Assembly: GCA_905182985.1 (NCBI GenBank)
Contig: CAJJDN010000148.1
Location: forward strand, 142,291 to 206,290
Reading direction: 5' to 3'
DNA: 64,000 bases
From: Paramecium sonneborni
Lineage: Eukaryota > Ciliophora > Oligohymenophorea > Peniculida > Parameciidae
Positions 11,161-24,611 of the stretch are shown here, piece after piece. Under the pieces are notes generated by a model. It did no database searches, was not told the DNA's origin, and saw nothing but the letters and a program-made list of their open reading frames with translations. A program made the translations under genes and the position numbers. The stretch's first letter is position 1; each line of letters begins with the position of its first letter.

Positions 11161-12615
11161 TCATATTAAATTACTAAATGTTACTAATTGATTACTTTTT
11201 GGACTCCATTCCATTAAATCTGATTAATTTACTAAAATCAATCTACAATAATTCTTTTGATATGTGCAATTATTATTATATCCAATCTACAAAAGTATAT
11301 TATTAACAATCTTCTTACAAACCTCAAATCTATGTTTAGGAACATCGATATCATTCCCCTATAGGATTAATTATATATTATATTCATTCAATTCTATCAA
11401 AGAAATATCTGTTATCTTGTAAACTTTTTATAAACAAGTAATTAATGTGAAAAATAATGGAAGAACTGTAAAAAATTATTTTATTTCAAAATTAATACGA
11501 ATCTTATCCTTATTTAAAATTTTATCCAAAAATAATCTCAATTTGTAATACTTCAATTCTTCTATCTATTCTAATAACTTTTCTTTAACATAATACGAAT
11601 TGTAAAGTAAATTTCTTAGATTCTCTTTGTAATATTATGCTTTATCGGTTTTCTTTATTCTTTACAATACTCTAAAGTAACTATTATTATTATTCTACTA
11701 ATAGCTAACACAAGATTAGCACTCAGAAAATTTTAATGTTATTTTTATTTCTACAAATTTCTTTATAACACAATTCACTATTAATTTATCCCTATTTATT
11801 GTGTTTAAAACCATTATCTAGAATTCATTTGGTTACTCTCTAACCCTCTCCAAAAGATATTAATTCAATGTTATTTTTTAATTTATCACTTTCAAATCTA
11901 ATAGAAAATCTTTATTTTCAATTTTTATGTATTCATTCATGGATTTATTTGCATATTAGAGTTCTATTTTCTCCCAGTAATGATTATATGTTAATAATAC
12001 AATTTTATCATCTACTAAATCATCCCAAATAGAAAAAGAGGATTTTTACTGCTCATTTAATAAAAATAATTATCTGTTATGCTTTTATCTATAATATTCC
12101 TTTTACCAAAATAGTATTAAGTATAGAGTTATTATTAATGTCTCAATGTGAAAGTCATTGTAATTCCGCATAAGTAATCGTGAAAATAAAAATATCAGCT
12201 ATAAGACTTAATTAAATAAAAAATTTGGAGCTAGAGTGAAATTCAAAGCAAGAAATTAAGAAATATCGAAAATCCAATTATATTAATGATCATAAAAGTC
12301 AGGGTAATACAAAGGAATGAAATGATAAAATGAAGCTAATAAACTTAGAGTTGAAATCAAATATCCAAATAAGGATATAAACTATTATTTCATTTTTACA
12401 TAGTAAAATATTATTGTCTATGTTAGACTTATTGTTACTAATAAAACACCTATGAGTATTTCGTTCCTTTAGATCCAATAAATACTCAAGATAATGTTTG
12501 ATATTGGTAACAAAGAGATTGTATATCTGAAAGCTTCAATTAATTCAATTGAATAATTCTCTTTGTACTTTTTCTCCAAATTTTTATCAATAAAAGTTAA
12601 TGTAAAAGGATTCAT
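11161..12615 (-). CDS. multi-pass membrane protein, 484 aa, single exon
   Basis: An uninterrupted frame of exactly 485 codons runs from ATG 12615 to TGA 11161. The N-terminal half holds about five to six hydrophobic segments: FRYTISLLPISNIILSIYWI, EILIGVLLVTISLT, FISLFGYLISTLSLLASFYH, FDISQFLALNFTLAPNFL, a segment around VLQLIFLF and TLIITLYLILFW. The C-terminal half is a Lys/Asn-rich cytosolic-looking region with no recognised catalytic motif. The topology resembles the membrane part of ciliate sensor proteins, but no kinase or cyclase residues were found. It converges on the LpxB-like gene, with 44 bp between the two stops. Confidence 0.6.
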
Positions 12616-13392
12616 TTTAAATATAAAAAGATAATAATCACAATTATATCAAATATATTTATAATAATTAATTGTTTACTATTAAAACATTATAATTATT
12701 ATGCTATTTTTAATAATTAAGTGAAAGTTAATTTCTAGAGCCATTAAAATTTATTAATCTCATTAAGAATTTGATGATCAATCATGATTTAAAGCTAAAT
12801 AATCTAATATCGATATAAATCGAATATATTTTTAATGATATGATTTTTTCATATTTTAAAAAAATATTGGATATTCATTATTTCTAATTTTTAATATTTT
12901 AAGAGCAAGCAACTAATTAATTTTTATTATGAGTAATTAATTAAAACAAATATCGATTATTTTTCTGATAAAAAACTCAAATGTATTGAATTACTCATAT
13001 TTAGTGCCATTAGTCAATAAAAAATTGAAATTATCTCTTTAATTAATTTTAAAGTCATAATTTATCAAAAACTTACTTATTCACAATTTAAACTCATAAA
13101 TTAGAAATAACTTACATATTCCCAAACAAAAAGAATTTCACAATTTAAAATGTATTAAGAACTTTGGAAAAAATAAAAATGATTAGGATCCAATTGAATT
13201 GATTTATATTTTCTTCTTCATCAACAAGATATTTAAATTATTATCTTAAATATCTTGATACATTGCTTTAGGTTGCCCTTTCTATCAATCTAATCTCATT
13301 AATTTATAAATGCAAAATAATGAAAGAAGTAACTTAACCTGTGCTACTTTTGATAAATATTAATATTTAAGATTTAAATATAATAGTAAAAA
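12616..13392. other. 777-bp intergenic region
   Basis: No conserved frame was found. A short Lys-rich frame near 13190-13330 (minus) is too short to support. Confidence 0.45.
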
Positions 13393-13776
13393 TCAGCCCC
13401 TTATCTTTTCTAAAAAAAATTTTATCTTGCGTTCACTATAACCTGTCATTAAATCAATTTAAGTTCCCATGTTAAATAAACAAACTGAGGGAACTTAAGC
13501 TTTCTAATTATAATCAAATATAACTTATACCGCAAATTATTGCACTACGTCATAAAGCTCATCGTTGTTCACATTGACTAAAGCAAGTTACCATTTTTAA
13601 GAATTCTTCTCAACCTCTGAAATTAATTATGGATTAAGTTTACGGCAAGGGGCACACCTAAATTTTATTAGTTAAACAATCTACCATTCTGCAAAAAAAC
13701 TAACCACAACTGGCTTTTAATTGTTAACAACATGTTCAAACCAATCTTTCTAAGTGTTTATTTCTAAACAATTCAT
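13393..13776 (-). CDS. thioredoxin
   Basis: The 109-aa disulfide reductase has the classical elements: PVVVSFFAEW, active site WCAPC, a KLNPQL helix, the VNVNND strand-turn, the cis-proline motif VPSVC and a C-terminal GYSERKIKFFLEKI helix. Thioredoxin usually has WCGPC; the WCAPC variant occurs in some eukaryotic members. Two 27-nt introns (both GTA...TAG) were placed. The first splits the Trp codon of the active site and the second lies just before KAQVPS; removal gives 110 codons. The frame upstream of the chosen ATG stays open without another Met, so an additional leader exon is possible. Confidence 0.88.
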
Positions 13777-14550
13777 TAAATATTTAAATAATGTTTATCC
13801 TTCTAAAATATTAGAACCAGTTTTATAAGATTGAATAATATGTAATATCAATGATTTAATTAACAAAATAATATATATTTCCTTTAATATATTTCAGGAA
13901 AAATTGACAATTCTTTTTTAGACTTAAAACAATCAAAAATATTTCTTACTACTTTAATTAAAGAATACTCACAAATAATATTAATATATCAATCTTAAAT
14001 TTATTTTATGATTTTTTTTAATATAAAGCTATCTATATTTATAATACAAAGATTCGAATTTCAAATCAAGCATGATTCTAAATAGCATCCTTTGATAATT
14101 ATGAAATTTAAGAAATTCTTAAAATTATTTGATTTATTTAAGATTAAATAATATATAAAATAATAATTAGCAAAGATAATAATTTTTATGAATTATTTTA
14201 ACAACAAAAAATATCATCAAAACTTTTTATCGATTATGTTAAATATAAAATCTTGTAATGTATTTTACAACTTATTATTTAGATTTTTTTAAAATGTATA
14301 TTAACAAATTGGGTTGGAACAATCTTTTTCTGTATAGTCTTTTTTTCAATTATTCTTTAATTAATTGTTTGAACAAAGTAAGAACAATTTCATCATTTAA
14401 TGAATTTATAATCGACAATTTTAACCAAATCTTCAAATAATATTTCTTTTCTCATTTATTATTTTTCCAATTATTATTTATATTGTAATTTAAAATTTTT
14501 TCTTTGGTTTTGCTACAATTAATATAAATTGAATATTTTTTGGCAAAACT
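13777..14550. other. intergenic region, no gene supported
   Basis: AT-rich. A 60-codon hydrophobic frame at 14258-14440 (+) has no supporting context. Confidence 0.45.
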
Positions 14551-14555
14551 AACTA

Positions 14556-15000
14556 AACACAGGAATTTAAGACTGAGAAGTAGTTAATTTGCTATAAAGA
14601 ATTCCATTTAATCAATTTAATTTCTCTACATTTTGTAAAACTTCTTCTAATATTCTAATAGTTTTATGTCTTTTATCAAAAAGCAGCTTTATAAAATAAA
14701 GTGCTCAATTCATCCCAATTAATAAATTCTGTTTTTAAATTGATAATATTCTTTCCAAATTCTTTTAATGCTACAATACTTTTCTATTGATGAGAGATTT
14801 CAATTAATTTAGAACATATTTAGCCATGATTCGAAAAAATTAGTTTATAATTAAATAGAATTTTTTTTTTTTATTCTATTTGACATTTGACAATTCTTTA
14901 AAATAAATTACTCTAATTTATTTAGATCAAGAATGAAAAGATTAAAGTTTGTTTTCTAATTTAAAAATTAATTTATTTCTTCATTTTTAATTGGTTCCAT
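14556..15000 (-). pseudogene. possible frameshifted or decayed gene
   Basis: From ATG 15000 the minus strand reads MEPIKNEEINQFL and a helix-like Leu/Asn-rich protein, but the frame must change near a 13-nt A/T homopolymer at 14862-14874 and again near 14690 (TTTTTGATAAAA) to stay open. Peptide segments such as SIVALKEFGKNIINL, INWDELSTLFYKAAF and IRILEEVLQNVEKL look protein-like in shifted frames. No GT...AG intron of suitable length repairs it. It is either a pseudogene or carries homopolymer length errors in the assembly. No family was recognised. Confidence 0.35.
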
Positions 15001-15049
15001 ATTTTTTGTTTATATAAAAAATATAATTTTTATATTAATTAGTAAAAAA

Positions 15050-16836
15050 ATGTAAAATAATTAATTGAAAATTGAGTTCGGGAATAATTCTTTAAAAAAA
15101 TAGGTTCTAACACATTTGTTTTAGTAGTACTAAAAAATTTAAGATAAATTATCTTTGAAGTAGTTAGATAAAAATATAATAGGATACCTTATTGCAATAA
15201 TTTCAAACTAGCAAAAGTATTCAATGTTAATGCCAAGAATTCAGAGAATTGTTTAATAATAGAATATTATTATGATGGTCTTAATGGAGAATAATTAAAA
15301 TTTGTAATAAAGGATTCAGAGGTATAACAGGAAGGATTTACAAATAAATTTATACTAGAATAATAGGATGTCTTAATGGCAAAGTAAGTATTATAAGTTC
15401 TAATAGAAACTTTTCATTGGTCTGCAAATTTTGGGTATTCTCGTTTTTAATAATTTAGTTAATTTATCGATCCATTTAAGGAGAATTTAATTTATGATAG
15501 AGAGTATGATTTTTTCTTGTTTATTCCTACATTTGAATTGATAACTTAATATCTTTTCCTTGGTAAATTCGATTTTTCATTAGAAAAATTATTAAATTTT
15601 AGATTAGGTCCTTATTAAAATGGGGTATATATAATAAAATAATATAAGACACATATATTTTTTTGTGAGTATTTGGATACATTTTTTTAATTTTTGAAAG
15701 ATTAAGATGATGATAAGTAATTCTATAAATAAAAATTGCATGATTATCGTTTAAAAGTGAATCAAATAAATGAAATATTAAATTTGAATGAAAAATATAC
15801 AGGTGTAGATAGTCTTTATGGAGAAGATTAAGTAAAAAAGAAATAATGGAGATATAGTTTTAAATAAAGCATGATTCTTTATTAATTAGATTCAAATTAG
15901 AAACTTAGATAATTGTTTTTAGAGAGAAAAGAAAAGGATTATTAGGAATCTCGAACAAAATAATCATTAAATACAGTTTAGTCTGATAATTTACGAGGAT
16001 TTTTGAGATCATTATATGATATATAATCTGAAAGTCATGATGTATTGACAAGTTTTGGTTTAAAAATGAAATAGTTTTTGGATACAAGAGTTGATTATAA
16101 AAAATAGATAACTAGTATAGCTGGAGCATTTAGACCAAATTATTAGCCTATAAATAATAAGAATAAGATGATAGATATGGCATAATAACAATAATAATAA
16201 GGAAAATAAAATGACAAATAAAAAATAGAGAGTGATTAAAATAATGGTTTATTTGATTTTATTTGGCATTCAGATATTAATTCTTTGAATATGATTGCCT
16301 AATATATTCCATAAAATTTTAATAAGAATGGTAATGATGCTATAAGTTCAATGAAATTAGGAACGGATGGTAAATAATTGTTATTAAGATATAAATTGGA
16401 ATTATTGGAGCAAAAGAATTGTTATATAGTAAAGACTGTGATTCCGGAAATAATGTTTACAATAGAGACAGCAGATGATATAATGTTTTTAATAAATGTT
16501 CTTTAGAAGGAATAAGGTTAAACAAATTTATATGTGGATGATAATAGAAGATTGATGTTGTATTCTTCGATAGTGATGGTAATTTAATATTAAAAATGTT
16601 AGGGTTAAAAGATAGAGATTATAAGTGCAATAGTAAAGATAATTGATATACATTAAATATACTTTTATTTGATATTGGAATTCTATGCTAAGAATATAGC
16701 AGTAGGGAGATGTGTGAGAGAATTAAAGTATTAACATTTCGTAAGAGAATTGATATAGTATGTGTAAGATTATGAGGATGATTTTGAGAATTAGATGAAA
16801 AACATTATGAGCAAAGAAATTTAGATTGGATTTTGA
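15050..16836 (+). CDS. hypothetical protein, 580 aa
   Basis: A long frame from about 15210 to TGA 16836 is clearly coding; two short introns (21 nt GTTCT...TTTAG and 23 nt GTAGT...TAATAG) connect it to ATG 15050 and leave 581 codons. The first half is hydrophobic-aromatic and globular-looking (LIIEYYYDGLNGEQLKFVI, FDFSLEKLLNFRLGPYQ). A poly-Gln run encoded by TAA/CAA codons sits near 16190, and the C-terminal part is helical (EFYAKNIAVGRCVRELKYQ). No domain was identified. It lies directly upstream of an axonemal LRR gene on the same strand, which is suggestive but not evidence of a ciliary role. Confidence 0.6.
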
Positions 16837-16907
16837 ATTGTGATTCTCAATATCAAATAATTAATATTTGAATGATAATAATAATAATATTAATTATAAA
16901 TAATAAA

Positions 16908-18149
16908 ATGAGTTAATAAGATGAAGGAGAAGAGAAATAAGATGTTGAATAAATAGAAGTAGTTGAACCTGATGAGCCAGATGTACCATAAGATGAATAT
17001 TATGCACCAGAATAATTATAAATTGAAAAGTTACATAATGAAATCAAAGAAGGATTAAAGAGAATTGGTAAAACTGCCAATTTGAGTGGCTATTCATTCG
17101 TTGAATTAATATGTGAAAATAAGGTATTAATTGACGAAAGCATCTTAGAAAATAGATAAATTGTTTAATGTGATGTAGACTTATGTGCATTTGAGAAAGA
17201 TTAGTTTTGCTAATAATCTCTTAAATGATGTTAATACTTTGTAATCAATCAGATATTTAACTAATTTGAATTTGGCATTTAATTAAATTACAAATTTGGA
17301 TTGTTTTAATGTACCTAATACATTTGAATTCTTGGATGAATTGAATTTAGACAATAATAAAATCACTAATTTTGGATAAATCAATCTTCCAAGATTAAAG
17401 AAATTATCATTAAAAAATAATTTAATAAAAAGTGCACAAGGTTTTATGGGACATAATACATTAGAGATTTTAGAATTGAGAAATAATAAATTAGAAACAT
17501 TTGAAGGGTAATTGATAAATAGAAATAATTTTTTAGATTTTAGAAGTTGTTGAAATTAAAATAAATATGGGCTGCATAGAATTAAATAATTTCAATAGGA
17601 CATTTAACTGAATTACCTGAATTACATACATTACATTTGAGAGCAAATAAAATAGTAGTATTAACAGATATTCCAAATTTACAGAAATTACATCATTTAA
17701 ATTTAAGAGGAAATTTGATAGAGAAATTAGATGAATTTAATAATCTTAAATAATTAGATAATCTGAGATCAATAACTATGCATGAGAATCCAATAGCAAC
17801 AGAGATGGGTGATGGAATAAGAAAAGAGATAATAATGATATTATAATAAATAGAAAGAGTAAATAAAGAGCCAGTACCTCCAGAAGAAAAAGCAGATGCA
17901 TTAGGAGAATTAAAAGAGAGAATAGCTGCAGCAATATAAAAGAAGAAAGAAGAAGAGGAAGAAGCAGCAAGAATAGCTGAAGAAGCAAGATTAGCAGAAG
18001 AAGCTAGATTAGCAGAAGAAGCTGCTAAGGCTGCAGAATTAGCAGCTGAACAAGCTGCAGCTGAATAAGAAGCAGCAGAAAAAGCAGCTGCTGAAGGTAA
18101 AGCTAATTAACCTAAAGTAAATTAAGAAGAAGAAGAAGAAGAAGCCTGA
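16908..18149 (+). CDS. LRRC23: LRRC23-like radial spoke leucine-rich repeat protein
   Basis: The 395-aa protein has an acidic N-terminus, about eight LRRs (LNLAFNQITNLD, LDELNLDNNKI, LPRLKKLSLKNNLI, LEILELRNNKLETFEG, LHTLHLRANKI, LHHLNLRGNLIEKL) and an Ala/Glu-rich coiled tail made of repeats like EEARLAEEA. The order and the segments KQIWAAQNQI, LPELHTLHLRANKI and MHENPIATEMGDGIRKEII match LRRC23/RSP15, a component of the radial spoke head that stabilises spoke 3 in motile cilia. Two introns, 25 nt (GTATT...CTTAG) and 29 nt (GTAAT...TTTAG), leave 396 codons. The extended E/A-rich tail is longer than I expect for the animal protein. Confidence 0.85.
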
Positions 18150-18177
18150 TTATTAAATATAAATTAATTTATAATAA

Positions 18178-20043
<1,866 letters not shown>

Positions 20044-20209
20044 TACAATCAATGTTCAAATTCTAATTTCAGATCAAATATTATTATTTTTTTATTTATA
20101 TCCAAGCTCAATTTCTACAACTCTTTCAATTACAAAGATTAAAAGTAGAATTAATAATCGTCTTTCTATTTACTTATATTAATCAATTCATAAACAATAA
20201 ATATACAAA

Positions 20210-22277
20210 TCAACTTGATCGACTAATTATATCTTCAGGTTTTGGATCTTCATCATTTGAATCATCATCTGAAGCTTATGCTAATTCTTTCTCTAATAAA
20301 TGAGGTAACTTTTAGCCCAAAAGTGATATCAATCTTTAATTAAATCGAATTTATTCATCTGTCATATTTTGATCATCTAATCCCATTAACTTTTAATATG
20401 AATTAACAAGATCTGTAAATAATTGGGATAGCACTATTTCTTGAGTTGGATTATCCAAAATTTGTTTGAGTCTAAAATACTAATAGAATTTACACTGTTG
20501 ATTTTCTATTTCTTTTATCTCTAATCAAACTAATTGTTGGTCGATGAGTAAAATTGAATAATGTTATTTAATCAGAGTTGAAAAGAACTCTCTTTAATTT
20601 TATCATCTCATGCAATTATCTAATTATATATTGTATATCTAACTCTTTATTTACTTAAGCTCTAATTATTTATCAATAATATCTACATTGCCTTTTTTAA
20701 TACTACACATTCATCTGATTATATACATTAAAATGGCATAATTTGACTTAATATCAACTTTATACTAATCCCAATATGTTAATTAGATATCATTATTTAT
20801 TTGAATTATTCAAAAATAGCAGAACATTAAACCTTCAATTAACTAACTCTTTTAAGCTTACTTGACCTATGTGAATTAATAGCTTCTTTTAATTTAAGGC
20901 TTTCCTACTTTTCAATACTCTTAGGTGATAAAAATTAACCCATCATAGGTTTCTAATTAAAAGTACTCATGCTCTTTATATGCAGACTAGAATCTCCTTT
21001 GATTTTGTGCATTGATCTTTTTAAGGCTTCCCTTCCCTTTTGTGTCGATGATAATAAACCATGATTTGCTTCAATAGTGTTATTTCTTCTTTTATTTAAA
21101 TCGAATTCATATAAATCATTTGCCATCTCTATTATCATATGTTCACGATTATAAAACTTAATTATAACTCCTATAACTGCTATCATAAATTATGAGAATC
21201 CTCCTAAATAACTTAATAATTCATCAAGTCTCATAAATTTTCTTGATATTGCATAAGAGTAAGGACTTCTAACAAAATAAAATGCTCCATAATATCCAGG
21301 AGTTAAACCAGATATAGCAGATTATTCTCTATTATCCATGTAATCTCTTGTTATGTATGTTTGAGTTGATTACTAAGGATACATTAATATTCCGTCATCT
21401 GTTGTAATTGTTCTAGGTCGTATAAAAATGTCTGATTGAACAAACATAGCATTTGGAACAAAGGAATAGAATTATTCAATTGCTATATAAGGTTGAATAA
21501 AATGCTTAGGGGATCCAGGATTGATTAACTATATTTATACATTTATAAATTACGTAATTAGTTGTGTATATCTAAAATCGGAAGCTTCCAGAAGACTTCA
21601 ATTATTTCAACATTTCCTCTTCAGTCTTGCATTATGGTTTCCACGAAAAGTTATTTCCTGAATTACTTTTACATGTAGAAACCACAAATTTTAAAAAGGA
21701 AAATTCCCTACCTAAAAATTAATATAATCATTTTCCTACTTGTCCATGCTCCTCCAACTGTCATATTTGATGTTAATGGATGTTCTAAATTAGGACACAA
21801 AAAATTATATAAGCTGTATTGGTTAAACGAAGCTTCAAAAGATGAATTGTATTAATCAAATATTGGCTTAAAATGTTCAATTGTACAAGGCACTAAATCA
21901 ACATATACTGGAGGTAGCTTAACTTATGTTCCATTCTCATCTCTTGTGTATGCTCTTTATTCTACTGTTATATTAAAATAAGGGTTAGTTGTAAAATTCG
22001 CTTAATCAATTTGAACAGCAAACATAAAATTATTTGGTAAAAGTTATACTGTGCTCGGATCTTCACTAAATTCTTGTTCCTATTCAGATGATACTGAGTT
22101 TTTTTAAAAAAAGTCAATAATATTTGAGTAAAAAAAACTGATAATTGTAGCAATTATGCATAAAGAAAGTATCCCTCCTAAACTAGTTCTATATTCTTCT
22201 TCTTAACGAAAGCTCAGTGTTATTGATTATCCGAAAATATCTATCTTTCTTAGATTATCTTTAAATTTTGTAAACAT
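20210..22277 (-). CDS. two-transmembrane membrane protein with large lumenal/extracellular domain
   Basis: It starts MFTKFKDNLRKIDIFGQ. One TM lies near the N-terminus (LGGILSLCIIATIISFFYS) and a second after ~370 residues (SYLGGFSQFMIAVIGVIIKF). The Cys-containing domain between them (LVPCTIEHF, CGF, VVSTCKSN) suggests an extracytoplasmic loop, and the long C-terminal cytosolic tail ends EDPKPEDIISRSS. Introns of 28 nt and 25 nt in the loop are clear, and a third 25-nt intron near 20690 is likely. Exon structure of the last ~200 nt before 20500 was not resolved: an in-frame TGA near 20545 must be spliced out. This topology is common among uncharacterised ciliate membrane proteins. Function unknown. 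Confidence 0.6.
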
Positions 22278-23982
22278 TTAACTATTTATCAAAAATAGTT
22301 CTTTGAATATATATATCAACTTAGATAAATTATTGGAACGCATTATTTACTTTTAGAAACAATTATCAATTTATTTTTATTGAATTATAATCAAAACATG
22401 CTCAGTACTTAAGATTTTAAATTCTCTCTAAATATTAATTTAATATAAAAAAAGTTGGAATAAATAATATTTATTAATATATAATAAAATTAGCTGCTCA
22501 TGATGTAAAATAAAAAAGAGCTCTAAAACAATAAATTTCTTATAAAGATAATTTTTAACATAACCATTTTTTAATTTTGTAAAATTTTCTTTAACTCTCT
22601 AATTTTTAATTAATGCTAATTTTAATTTATATTTTATTAATCTTGATCCATTCATCAATTCTAATCTTTAAATGTATTTTTACATAAACTCTAATAAAAT
22701 ATCATAGAATTATATGATTCAGCTAAATTTTATATCTTTTTAAATTTATGTGTTTCATATTTGGATGCTCAAATTTATAATAACATAAATTTATTTTTCA
22801 TAAATTTAGATGAAAATTATAAACAAATATTTCATTAGAAAAATGTTTGTTCATTAGCAACCCTAATATTAAATTAATTTTATATTTAATGTAGATATTT
22901 TTTTAGAGAGATTTAATAATAATACAAATTAAAAAATTTAGAATTAATCTAAAAAGAATTCATTTTTATAAAATATATATGAAAAAAATATTCTAACACA
23001 ATCGGATAAAGAAAATTGTAAATCACTTTTATTGGTATCTAACCTCTTAAAATTCTTTTATCATTCTATTCATATTTGTGTATTTACTTATAAAAAAAAA
23101 TCATTCTAAATTTAGAGAGTTTGACAATTCTTATCAATTTGAATTCTATAAATTGACAGAAAAATTATCAACTAAATTACATTTTTCACTTAAATCATAG
23201 TATTCGGATATTAAATCAAACATATATATCAATTAGCCTATTATCTGTAAGCTTGGAGATTGAGTTTACTTATTGCTGTATAGTCAAATTATTAAATTAC
23301 AATTTTTAATACTGCTTCTAAAAATTTAAATATTAATCAAATAAATTAACAGATAACATAAAACAGGTTCTATGAGTATTGATTAATCAAAAGATCCAGA
23401 ATTCTTCAAATATTCTTTATGAGTATATTCTTGAGTTTATATAATGATTAAATATGTCTTTCCTTTAATTTTAACAGAATAAAGATGAAAAGTAATCAAT
23501 TTATATCACATTTAATATTTAAACATATCCAATTTTCCCTATTTTTTAATAAATGATTGTAAAGTTGCTAATAATTTTTTCTAGTTATTTAAATTTTTTT
23601 ACAACCATTTTAGTAGAAAGTTCACAACAGAAAATAAAAGTGAAATAAATTTTTTTTTTTAAAATAATCTAACAAAAAATTAATATAATAGAATCACTTC
23701 TAAATTATTTTATTCAAAATTTGTAAATCAAAAAAGGAAAATAGATATTTCTAAATATTCTTGATGGTGTGGATTAATTTAAGATTTTATTAACAATAGA
23801 GGGGCAGAATATCATATAATTTGTATTTTAAATGAAAAAATATATTTTAAAAATAGAAATGGAAAATTTTGTAAAGTAAAAGTCAAGATAATGTTATTAA
23901 AAGAAAATATTTGGAATAATAATAAAGTATGTAGAGAGTTTATTTACAATTAGTGAGAATACAGAAATAATATAATATAATT
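22278..23982. other. 1.7-kb AT-rich gene desert
   Basis: This is the longest stretch without a supported gene. It contains frequent TGA in all six frames, A/T homopolymers and no repeated unit or conserved peptide that I could see. It may be eroded gene sequence or regulatory DNA. Confidence 0.5.
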
Positions 23983-24201
23983 TCATTATTTTAAACTGTC
24001 ACTATTCTTTTCTACTTTATCCTTCAGATTTTCTTTCTCTCCAGAATTAGGCACATAATGAGAAGCTATTACTTCTGGAATTTGTGTATTTTATTCAATA
24101 GAATGAATAACTTTTTTTAGCTTCTCCATGTTTGAATTAGTAAAAGGAACTTGTTAACATTCTTCATAAGTATCAGCTATGGGTTTGTGAATAGTTTACA
24201 T
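23983..24201 (-). CDS. small hypothetical protein, 72 aa
   Basis: An uninterrupted 73-codon frame from ATG 24201 to TGA 23983 encodes MQTIHKPIADTYEECQQ followed by a balanced-composition peptide ending KVEKNSDSLKQ. Amino-acid composition is less biased than random AT-rich frames in this window, which is the main support. An in-frame TGA lies just upstream of the start. No domain, signal peptide or membrane segment is present. Confidence 0.4.
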
Positions 24202-24611
24202 TTCATATCAAAATATCTGGAGAGTAGAATAAGTAAATCTTATAACTAAGCCTCAGTAATTCTTTTTTGATTGTATTGATCTATGAGTTTAAAATATATT
24301 TATCATCTAAAAGGACAAGCTGTGTAATATGAAAAAGTGAATACTTTTTCTAGTACTCTTCTTTCGAGATCAGTAATTCACTTATTTCTAGAGAGTGCAT
24401 AAAATTTAATCTTAGAGTTGTGAGGTAGGAAGATGCAAATTTTACATTAATTAATAATGAAAGGTTGAAGGGTCGAATGAGTTTTTGATGTATTAAAGAA
24501 TAGAGTTCTGAAGTATTAATATCAAAATCAGTACTTAATTACCCTATCTAATCAATGGCAGATAAGGGGATCTGATATTAAAATCCGTTTTTATTTTATA
24601 ATTAAAAAATT
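24202..24611. other. 410-bp intergenic region upstream of the giant secreted gene
   Basis: No gene seen. It probably contains the promoter of the gene starting at 24612, but no element is recognisable. Confidence 0.4.

Noticed and set aside
22278..23982. Search for tRNA, rRNA or internal eliminated sequence remnants in the long gene desert
   Set aside because: No cloverleaf, rRNA core sequence or TA-bounded inverted ends could be supported by eye.
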